From NCBI GenBank assembly GCA_030150795.1, contig JASLFF010000660.1, positions 1 to 11,947 on the forward strand: DNA of 11,947 nucleotides, given 5' to 3'. Position 1 is the first letter of the stretch. Each line of letters begins with the position of its first letter. The notes under the pieces are model-generated. The model was given only the letters and a program-made list of their open reading frames with translations, ran no database searches and had not been told where the DNA came from. The position numbers were made by a program, and so were the translations under genes. The DNA is from Terriglobales bacterium. Lineage in GTDB: Bacteria; Acidobacteriota; Terriglobia; Terriglobales; Gp1-AA117. Positions 5,849 to 11,947 of the stretch are shown here, one piece after another.

Positions 5849-8554
5849 ATGAATAAGTTGTTCAAGAGCCTATTGTGCCTCGCTCTGCTCGTCGCCACCC
5901 TGGGTGCGCAAAATAAAGACAAAGATAAAAAATCGCCTGCCGCAAGCGGATTGCCTCCCATCATTGACCGCGAGCTGATCTTTGGCAATCCTGAGATTGC
6001 CGCACCGCAGCTTTCGCCCGACGGAAAGTATCTGGCGTTCCTGAAGCCCTGGAAAGATACGCGCAACGTCTACGTCAAGGGGGTTGACGAGCCATTCAGC
6101 GCGGCCCGGCTGCTAACCACAGAGAGCAAGCGGCCCATCGCCGGCTACTTCTGGACCCATGACAGCAGGTACATCCTGTTTGTGAAAGACAACGACGGCG
6201 ACGAAAACTTCAACGTCTATGCCGTCGATCCCGCCGCCAAGCCCGCTGCCGGGACAGACGCGCCTGCTTCGCGCGACTTGAGTGGACTCAAAGGCATCCG
6301 AGTGATTCCTTACGAACTGCCCAAGAGCGATCCGGATGTGTTTTATATTGGCCTCAATGACCGCGACAAGGCCTGGCACGATCTATACAAGCTAAAGATC
6401 TCCACCGGCGAAAAGACGCTGGTGCGCAAGAACACTGAGCGCATCGCCGGCTGGAGTTTTGATCTTCAGGGCAACCTGCGTTTGGCGGAACGTTCCGCTG
6501 AAAACGGCGACACGGAGATCCTTCGCGTTGACGCCGACAAATTCACCAAGATTTATTCCTGCAACGTGTTTGAACAATGTGGCATCGTCCGCTTTCAGAA
6601 AGACGGCAAGCGCGCATATATGGCGACCAATAAAGGTCCAGATATGGACCTGGCCGCTCTGGTGCTGCTCGATCCAGAAACTGGAAAAACGGAGATGGTG
6701 GAAACCGATCCGCTCAAGAGAGTGGATTTCACCGGTGCCATTTTCTCTGAGGCCACTGACGAGCTGGCCCTTACCCAATACGAGGACGACAAGTTGCGCC
6801 GCTACTTCAAAGACAAAGATATTGAAGCTGGCTTCATCTGGCTGCGGGCAAAGTTTCCCGGCAAAGAGGTTGGCCGCGCTTCATGGACCAAGGACGAACA
6901 GACCTGGGTGGTGGTTGTGAACAGCGATACCGAACCGGGCGAAACCTATCTGTTCAACCGCAAGACCCACAAGCTTGCTCTGCAGTACAGAGTCCGGGAA
7001 AAGCTTCCCCGGGAAGCGCTGGCAGAGATGAAGATAGTTCACTATCAATCGTCAGACGGGCTGCAAATTCCGGCCTATCTAACGCTGCCCAAGGGCGTTC
7101 CCGGCAAGAACTTGCCCACCATTATCTTCCCACATGGCGGGCCGTGGGGCCGTGATACCTGGGGCTACAACCCCTATGCCCAGTTTTTTGCCAACCGTGG
7201 TTATGCGGTCTTGAGCATGAACTTCCGTGGTTCCGCGGGCTATGGCAAGAAATTCATCGATGCCGGCAACAAGGAGTGGGGCAAGAAGATGCAGGATGAC
7301 GTTACCTGGGGCGCGAAGTACCTGGTGGCAGAAGGCATCAGCGATCCCAAGCGCATTGGCATATTTGGCGGCTCCTATGGTGGTTATGCCACGCTGGCAG
7401 GCGTAGCGTTCACGCCCGACGTTTATGCAGCGGCGGTGGACCTGTTTGGTCCTTCCAACCTCATCACTCTGATGGAGTCCATACCGCCCTACTGGGAGTC
7501 CACCCGCCAGATGTTTTACCAGCGCATGGGGAATCCCACCACGCCGGAAGGCAAGGCGCTGCTGGTGGAGCGTTCTCCGCTGACCTCGGCCGGCAAGATC
7601 AAGACGCCGCTCATGATCGCCCAGGGCGCCAATGATCCGCGCGTGAATCACGCGGAGTCAGAACAGATCGTGGTTGCGCTGCGCGATCGCGGCTTTCCGG
7701 TTGAATATCTGTTGATCCCCGACGAAGGCCACGGCTTTGCCCGGCCCGTGAACAACATGGCCAGCATCATGGCCACCGAACAGTTCTTTGCCAAATACCT
7801 GGGAGGACGCGCGCAGGAAGGCGGAACTCCGGAAGTTGTTGCGCGATTGAAAGAAGTTACGGTCGATCCCAAGACCGTGGTGCTGGCCAAGAAGGTTGAC
7901 GCGAACACTGTTACTTTACCCAAGCCCGCCGCTGATCTCCAGCCTGGCGCTTACAAATACAAAGCTACGATTGAGGTGAGCGGCCAGCAGATTCCGCTCA
8001 GCATCTCCACTACCATTGCGGAAGCTGGAGGAGCCTGGGCTGCCACGGACGTGATGACCACACCCAACGGCGACGTAACCACAACTTCCACTCTGGAAAA
8101 GGGGACGCTGATTAACCGCAAGATCAGCATGAAGAGCGGCCAGGCGTCAGTCGATCTTGATTTTGCCGGCGACAAAGCTGCCGGCAACGTGAACATGGGC
8201 GGACAGGAGAAGCCTGTCTCAGTTGATCTTGGCGGCCCGCTGTTTGCAAACGCCGCTGGGGCTAAGCAGTCGATTTCCTGCCTGCCCCTGGCTGAAGGCT
8301 ATTCCACGACTTACCGGAACTTTGACGTGCAAAAGCAAAAAGTAAAGCTGATGCAGTTGAAGGTCACCGGCGTGGAGAGCGTAACCGTTCCAGCTGGCAC
8401 ATTTGACGCCTACAAGGTCGAAATCAGTTCGGCTGACGGCGGCGCTGACAAGGAAACGCTGTGGGTAGCGCGTGATTCTCACAAGCCGGTGAAAGAAACC
8501 ATGGTGCTTCCTGCCATGGGCGGCGCACTGCTTACGCAGGAGCTAACGCAGTAG
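5849..8554 (+). CDS. Exported S9-family (prolyl oligopeptidase-type) peptidase with extra C-terminal domain
   Basis: The protein has 901 residues from ATG5849. Residues 1-20 are a clear signal peptide (MNKLFK, then a Leu/Ala-rich core ending LGA|Q), so it is exported. Residues about 30-425 form the beta-propeller-like N-terminal domain (LSPDGKYLAF near the start is a typical blade motif). Residues about 425-660 are the alpha/beta-hydrolase catalytic domain with HGGP (429-432) and nucleophile box GGSYGGY. The triad is readable as Ser509, Asp596 (QGANDPR) and His628 (DEGHGF). These enzymes cleave oligopeptides, often dipeptidyl or acylaminoacyl substrates. Residues about 700-901 are not part of a normal S9 enzyme. 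They are beta-rich and carry a VPAGTFDAYKVEI motif (about 847-859) like DUF3108-type domains. The start is chosen for the signal peptide; the frame is open upstream to 5582 and includes ATG5732, but that extension looks non-coding. The gene ends at a strong terminator. Role is probably peptide scavenging, an inference. Confidence 0.93.
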   Translation: MNKLFKSLLCLALLVATLGAQNKDKDKKSPAASGLPPIIDRELIFGNPEIAAPQLSPDGKYLAFLKPWKDTRNVYVKGVDEPFSAARLLTTESKRPIAGYFWTHDSRYILFVKDNDGDENFNVYAVDPAAKPAAGTDAPASRDLSGLKGIRVIPYELPKSDPDVFYIGLNDRDKAWHDLYKLKISTGEKTLVRKNTERIAGWSFDLQGNLRLAERSAENGDTEILRVDADKFTKIYSCNVFEQCGIVRFQKDGKRAYMATNKGPDMDLAALVLLDPETGKTEMVETDPLKRVDFTGAIFSEATDELALTQYEDDKLRRYFKDKDIEAGFIWLRAKFPGKEVGRASWTKDEQTWVVVVNSDTEPGETYLFNRKTHKLALQYRVREKLPREALAEMKIVHYQSSDGLQIPAYLTLPKGVPGKNLPTIIFPHGGPWGRDTWGYNPYAQFFANRGYAVLSMNFRGSAGYGKKFIDAGNKEWGKKMQDDVTWGAKYLVAEGISDPKRIGIFGGSYGGYATLAGVAFTPDVYAAAVDLFGPSNLITLMESIPPYWESTRQMFYQRMGNPTTPEGKALLVERSPLTSAGKIKTPLMIAQGANDPRVNHAESEQIVVALRDRGFPVEYLLIPDEGHGFARPVNNMASIMATEQFFAKYLGGRAQEGGTPEVVARLKEVTVDPKTVVLAKKVDANTVTLPKPAADLQPGAYKYKATIEVSGQQIPLSISTTIAEAGGAWAATDVMTTPNGDVTTTSTLEKGTLINRKISMKSGQASVDLDFAGDKAAGNVNMGGQEKPVSVDLGGPLFANAAGAKQSISCLPLAEGYSTTYRNFDVQKQKVKLMQLKVTGVESVTVPAGTFDAYKVEISSADGGADKETLWVARDSHKPVKETMVLPAMGGALLTQELTQ

Positions 8555-8555
8555 T

Positions 8556-8569
8556 CCTCGTTCACGAGG
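8556..8569 (+). repeat. Perfect small inverted repeat just after the peptidase stop
   Basis: CCTCG (8556-8560) and CGAGG (8565-8569) form a 5-bp stem with loop TTCA, one base after the stop codon. There is no T-run, so it is not a terminator on its own; it may shield the mRNA 3' end upstream of the main terminator. Confidence 0.4.
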
Positions 8570-8580
8570 GCTCAGCAAAA

Positions 8581-8624
8581 CCAAACAGAAAGGCCTGCCG
8601 CGAAGCGGGCCTTTTCTGCGTTTG
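8581..8624 (+). terminator. Rho-independent terminator of the S9 peptidase gene
   Basis: AAAGGCC (8589-8595) and GGCCTTT (8608-8614) pair perfectly and T8615 continues the T-run. The arms extend outward, with small bulges, through CAG/CTG to CCAAAC (8581-8586) and GTTTGG (8619-8624). The inner part can also fold as CCGC-GAA-GCGG. The A-rich left arm and T-rich right arm mean it could work in both directions. Confidence 0.8.
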
Positions 8625-8638
8625 GATACACTGCTTTC

Positions 8639-8935
8639 ATGAACCAGGGTCGCGGAAGCACTCTTGCCGGCATGGCAATCTGCTGGCTCCTCAACGTGGC
8701 GCAACTTGGCGTAGGTTGGCTCCTGCTCGTCGCCGACGTGCGCATGCTTCCTGCTTCTTACGTCTTGGTCGGCGCAATCGGCTTGGTGCAGGTGGGCTAC
8801 GTCGTCCCGCTCTGGCGGCTGCTGCGGCGCAAAGGAAAGCCCAGAACGGCCCGGGGACTCATGATCGCAGCGGTTGTAACCTTGATTGCCAATGCAGGCA
8901 TGGTGATCCTGCGCACTCCGCCGTTAATCGATTGA
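8639..8935 (+). CDS. Small three-helix membrane protein of unknown function
   Basis: A 98-residue protein starting at ATG8639. It has three hydrophobic segments near residues 8-31, 41-61 and 73-91, joined by a basic loop (RLLRRKGKPRTARG, about 60-73) that should lie on the cytoplasmic side. I recognise no family. It starts only 14 bases after the peptidase terminator and has no strong ribosome binding site (weak GGATA about ten bases upstream), so translation may be weak or nearly leaderless. It ends 67 bases before the preferred start of the Nramp transporter on the same strand (25 bases before the alternative GTG8961), suggesting co-transcription. The hydrophobic pattern and long open frame support a real gene, but a spurious open frame cannot be ruled out. 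Confidence 0.65.
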   Translation: MNQGRGSTLAGMAICWLLNVAQLGVGWLLLVADVRMLPASYVLVGAIGLVQVGYVVPLWRLLRRKGKPRTARGLMIAAVVTLIANAGMVILRTPPLID

Positions 8936-9002
8936 GGGCCTGTCTTCTATAGGACGCGGCGTGCCGGCGAGCGCTCATCCCTTATACTGGAGTGCTTTCT
9001 TT

Positions 9003-10292
9003 ATGTCGTCGTCCGCAGGTCCGGAGACAGCCAGAAAATTTCGGTTCAAGCTGCTGCCCACGCTCAAGCGCGGCGAGATGTGGCGGTATTTCGGCCCGGC
9101 GTTTGTCGCCAGCGTCGCTTATATCGACCCGGGAAATTTTGCCAGCAATTTTGAGGGCGGAGCCAAATTCGGCTATACGCTGCTGTGGGTGTTGCTGTGG
9201 TCGAACGCCATGGCCATACTGATCCAGTATCTTTCCGCCAAGCTGGGTATTGCCACCGGAAAAACGCTCCCACAAAACTGCCGCGCATACTTCTCTCCGA
9301 AAGTGAATTTCGGGTTGTGGGTGGCGGCGGAACTGGCCGCGTTGGCCACCGATTTGGCTGAATTTCTGGGCGCGGCGCTGGGGTTCTATCTGCTTCTCCA
9401 CATTCCTCTGTTCCCGGCGGCGCTGATCACCGCCGTTGTGGTCTTCCTGATGCTGGCCGTGGAACTCTACGGCTTCCGGCGGCTGGAACAGCTGATCATG
9501 GTGTTCGTCTTTGCCATTGCCGCGTGCTACGCGTTTGAAATGTTTCTGGTGCGTCCCGATTGGGGAGCGGTGGCCCACGGCGTTCTTGTGCCAAAAATCA
9601 ATTCCGAAAGCATTTACATCGCCGTGAGCATGCTGGGCGCTACGGTGATGCCGCACGTTATTTATCTGCATTCGGCGCTGGTGCAGCACCGCGTGAAAGA
9701 AGACGCACTCAGTGATCATCCTGAGAAATGGCTGCTTACCATGCGCCACCTGCGTTATGAGCTATGGGACGTGCTTGCCGCGATGAACGGCGCATGGCTG
9801 ATTAACTCAGCCATGATCGTGATGGCTGCGGCGGTCTTCTACAACAAGGGCGTGGACTTCACATTTGATGAAGCCCATCTCACTCTCCATCCTTTGTTGC
9901 CCGCTGTATCAGGGACCGCGTTCGCTTTGGCGCTGCTGTTTTCCGGTTTGTCGTCGTCCACGGTGGGAACGATGGCAGGCCAAGTGATCATCGAGGGATT
10001 TTTAGATATCAAATTCAGCGTCTTCTTGCGCCGCCTTTTGACGATCATCCCCGCGCTCATCGTGATCGCGCTGCGCCTCGACGCCCTTAAAATTTTGTTA
10101 CTATCACAGGTTGTGCTTAGCTTCGCGATTCCATTTGCCCTGGTGCCTCTGGTCCTGCTGACCCGTTCCAAGGCCGTGATGTCTGACCTGGTGAACAGCC
10201 AGCGGACAAACTACATGGCATACCTGGTCACGGCCATTATTGTCGGGCTGAATCTTCTGCTGATTTATCGCATGATTGGCGGCCAGTTCTAG
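9003..10292 (+). CDS. mntH: Nramp-family divalent metal transporter (MntH-type)
   Basis: A multi-spanning inner-membrane protein of 429 residues with about 11 helices. Nramp proteins import Mn2+ or Fe2+ with protons. The metal-binding motif in helix 1 is intact, D42-P-G-N45. Helix 6 has A213-T-V-M216-P-H218, with the Ala and Met that bind metal in true Mn/Fe transporters. This separates it from Mg- or Al-type relatives that change these residues. ATG9003 has GGAG (8989-8992) ten bases upstream. An in-frame GTG8961 with AGGA (8951-8954) six bases upstream would add 14 residues and cannot be excluded, though that extension does not resemble a normal Nramp N-terminus. Upstream lies a small membrane protein gene, likely in the same transcript. 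No manganese riboswitch or MntR-type operator was recognised. Family identity is very secure; Mn versus Fe preference is inferred. Confidence 0.93.
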   Translation: MSSSAGPETARKFRFKLLPTLKRGEMWRYFGPAFVASVAYIDPGNFASNFEGGAKFGYTLLWVLLWSNAMAILIQYLSAKLGIATGKTLPQNCRAYFSPKVNFGLWVAAELAALATDLAEFLGAALGFYLLLHIPLFPAALITAVVVFLMLAVELYGFRRLEQLIMVFVFAIAACYAFEMFLVRPDWGAVAHGVLVPKINSESIYIAVSMLGATVMPHVIYLHSALVQHRVKEDALSDHPEKWLLTMRHLRYELWDVLAAMNGAWLINSAMIVMAAAVFYNKGVDFTFDEAHLTLHPLLPAVSGTAFALALLFSGLSSSTVGTMAGQVIIEGFLDIKFSVFLRRLLTIIPALIVIALRLDALKILLLSQVVLSFAIPFALVPLVLLTRSKAVMSDLVNSQRTNYMAYLVTAIIVGLNLLLIYRMIGGQF

Positions 10293-10345
10293 CAGGCTGC
10301 TTGCGTGAGGATTGTGGAACGTCCGCAGGCGCAAATGAATCCAAT

Positions 10346-10353
10346 AAGAAGGT
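10346..10353 (+). promoter_or_regulatory. Ribosome binding site of the aconitase gene
   Basis: AGAAGGTG at 10346-10353 lies six bases before ATG10360 and supports that start. The spacer 10293-10359 between mntH and this gene has no clear terminator, so read-through from mntH is possible. Confidence 0.6.
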
Positions 10354-10359
10354 GAACTC

Positions 10360-11947
10360 ATGAATAGTTTCGGCAGCCGCTCAAAATTGCGCGCCGGCAA
10401 TCAGGAATACGAAATCTACCGTTTAGACGCGCTGGAAAAGCATAATTGCGTCCCGCAACGTCTCCCCTTCTCGATGAAGATCCTTCTGGAAAATCTTCTG
10501 CGTACCGAAAATGGCCGCAGCGTGACGGCAGACGACGTGCGCTTCCTTGCGGGATGGAAGCCTCAAGCCATTCCTGACAAAGAAATCGCATTCACGCCGG
10601 CGCGCGTGCTCATGCAGGATTTTACCGGAGTTCCTGCTGTCGTCGACTTGGGCGCCATGCGCGATGCTATGAAGAAGATGGGCGGCGATCCCAAGCTGAT
10701 CAATCCGCTCCAGCCGGCGGAACTGGTGATTGACCATTCGGTACAAGTAGATGAGTTTGCCACCATCGGGGCATTCGCGGTGAACGCGCAACTGGAGTTT
10801 GAGCGCAATAAAGAGCGCTATGCCTTTCTGCGCTGGGGACAATCGGCTTTCAGGAATTTCAAAGTGGTGCCGCCGGACATGGGAATTGTCCATCAGGTAA
10901 ACCTGGAATATCTGGCGCGCGTGGTTTTCTCTGAAAAGCGCGATGGCGTAACCGTGGCGTATCCAGACACACTCGTAGGCACAGACTCGCACACCACGAT
11001 GATCAATGGCCTGGGAGTGCTGGGCTGGGGCGTGGGCGGGATTGAAGCCGAGGCGGCCATGCTGGGACAGCCTGTTTCTATGCTGCTGCCGCAAGTTGTG
11101 GGATTCAAGTTGAAAGGGCAGTTGCGTGAAGGTTCCACGGCCACTGATCTGGTGCTCACGGTGACTGAAATTTTGCGCAAGACCGGCGTGGTGGGAAAGT
11201 TTGTGGAGTTCTTTGGCCCCGGCTTGTCGTCATTGCCGCTGGCTGATCGTGCCACCATCGCCAACATGGCGCCCGAATACGGCGCAACATGTGGCATCTT
11301 CCCCGTGGACGAAACTACCTTGGGTTATCTGCGCACCACTGGTCGCCCCGCTGACCAGATTGCGCTGGTAGAAACCTACTGCAAAGAACAAGGCTTGTTC
11401 CACACCGCGCAAACAGCAGACGCCGAGTATTCGCAAGTCGTCGAACTCGACCTGAGCACGGTGGAACCAAGCGTCGCTGGGCCAAGACGTCCGCAGGACC
11501 GCGTTCTGCTTTCCAAGACCAAGGAATCATTTGAAGCGGCCTTACCGACATTGATAGGGCCGCGCCCCGCGCAACCCGCGCGCAAAGTTGCGCCGCAGCA
11601 GGTAGAACGTTTTGAAGGTGAAGGCGGCACGCCAGTCGCCCTGGCGGAAGATCCCAATGCCCCAGCCGCGCATAAAGACGTGGGCGAAAATGTTTTTGAG
11701 TTCATGCATGATGGCTCCGTGGTGATTGCTGCGATCACAAGCTGCACGAATACGTCAAATCCATCAGTAATGATGGCTGCCGGACTCCTTGCGAAGAAAG
11801 CCGTGGAAAAAGGCCTGAAGCGCAAACCCTGGGTAAAAACTTCTCTTGCGCCGGGCTCGCGCGTGGTAACTGAATACTATCGCAACGCCGGCCTCATCCC
11901 CTATCTGGAAAAGCTTGGCTTCCACGTGGTGGGATACGGATGCACTA
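10360..11947 (+). CDS. acnA: Aconitate hydratase, AcnA type, 5' part (runs off the right edge)
   Basis: Aconitase interconverts citrate and isocitrate through cis-aconitate in the TCA cycle, in the cytoplasm, using a [4Fe-4S] cluster. About 529 of roughly 900 residues are visible, with an uninterrupted frame to the window end. The N-terminus is of the AcnA/IRP1 type. Seen motifs are LLENLLR (near 43-49), [13 protein letters not shown] (near 87-99), DSHTTM (from residue 209) followed by [14 protein letters not shown], and SCTNTSNP with cluster ligand Cys462. GYGCT at the very edge supplies the second ligand, Cys528; the third would be three residues on, outside the window. A Pro/Ala/Gln-rich stretch near residues 405-430 is a linker seen in many bacterial AcnA proteins. 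The start at ATG10360 has AGAAGGTG just upstream. The C-terminal swivelling domain is not visible. Identity is very sure; the gene is cut only by the window. Confidence 0.96.
   Translation, partial: MNSFGSRSKLRAGNQEYEIYRLDALEKHNCVPQRLPFSMKILLENLLRTENGRSVTADDVRFLAGWKPQAIPDKEIAFTPARVLMQDFTGVPAVVDLGAMRDAMKKMGGDPKLINPLQPAELVIDHSVQVDEFATIGAFAVNAQLEFERNKERYAFLRWGQSAFRNFKVVPPDMGIVHQVNLEYLARVVFSEKRDGVTVAYPDTLVGTDSHTTMINGLGVLGWGVGGIEAEAAMLGQPVSMLLPQVVGFKLKGQLREGSTATDLVLTVTEILRKTGVVGKFVEFFGPGLSSLPLADRATIANMAPEYGATCGIFPVDETTLGYLRTTGRPADQIALVETYCKEQGLFHTAQTADAEYSQVVELDLSTVEPSVAGPRRPQDRVLLSKTKESFEAALPTLIGPRPAQPARKVAPQQVERFEGEGGTPVALAEDPNAPAAHKDVGENVFEFMHDGSVVIAAITSCTNTSNPSVMMAAGLLAKKAVEKGLKRKPWVKTSLAPGSRVVTEYYRNAGLIPYLEKLGFHVVGYGCT

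Noticed and set aside
8983..8988. TATACT as a -10 box giving mntH its own promoter
   Set aside because: No matching -35 is present, and the short gap to the upstream gene suits co-transcription.
8982..9749. 255-codon minus-strand open frame opposite mntH
   Set aside because: It is rich in His, Gln and Arg, as expected for the antisense of a hydrophobic GC-rich gene, with no recognisable domain.

Overview
The window looks like a chromosomal stretch from an acidobacterium, probably Terriglobia (Koribacter or Solibacter-like). Two families typical of that phylum sit next to each other: an ADOP-type 'orphan' duplicated permease (TIGR03434-like) and a soil-associated TIGR03435/DUF3738 domain. Base composition is moderately GC-rich and shows no obvious break. 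Ribosome binding sites are clear AGGAGG-like sequences. No tRNA, rRNA, CRISPR array, insertion sequence or integrase was seen.

Layout from left to right. (1) The left edge holds the start of a divergent EF-G-like translational GTPase on the minus strand. It is broken by one in-frame TGA where EF-G proteins carry a conserved Trp. (2) After a 274-base divergent spacer, an ADOP permease of 811 residues runs on the plus strand. (3) Converging on it is a 722-residue minus-strand exported protein. It fuses a full TIGR03435/DUF3738 domain to a serine beta-lactamase-fold hydrolase. Between the two 3' ends is a 41-codon minus-strand segment that reads like the last part of a SpoIIE/PP2C phosphatase, probably a gene remnant. 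(4) Divergent from the hydrolase is a 901-residue exported S9 prolyl-oligopeptidase-family peptidase with an extra C-terminal domain, closed by a strong rho-independent terminator. (5) A small three-helix membrane protein follows, then an Nramp (MntH-type) metal transporter 67 bases after it, and then the 5' part of an AcnA-type aconitase that runs off the right edge.

How the parts may work together. The permease, hydrolase fusion and peptidase are all envelope or exported proteins, and the hydrolase and peptidase share a divergent promoter region. That fits a local group for envelope or peptide handling, but shared function is inference only. The small membrane protein and MntH are probably co-transcribed. 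The aconitase has its own good ribosome binding site and may be read with them or separately.

I see no clear new multi-gene system. The points most worth a second look are the nonsense codon in the EF-G paralogue, the DUF3738-beta-lactamase fusion, the phosphatase-tail remnant, and the extra C-terminal domain on the S9 peptidase.
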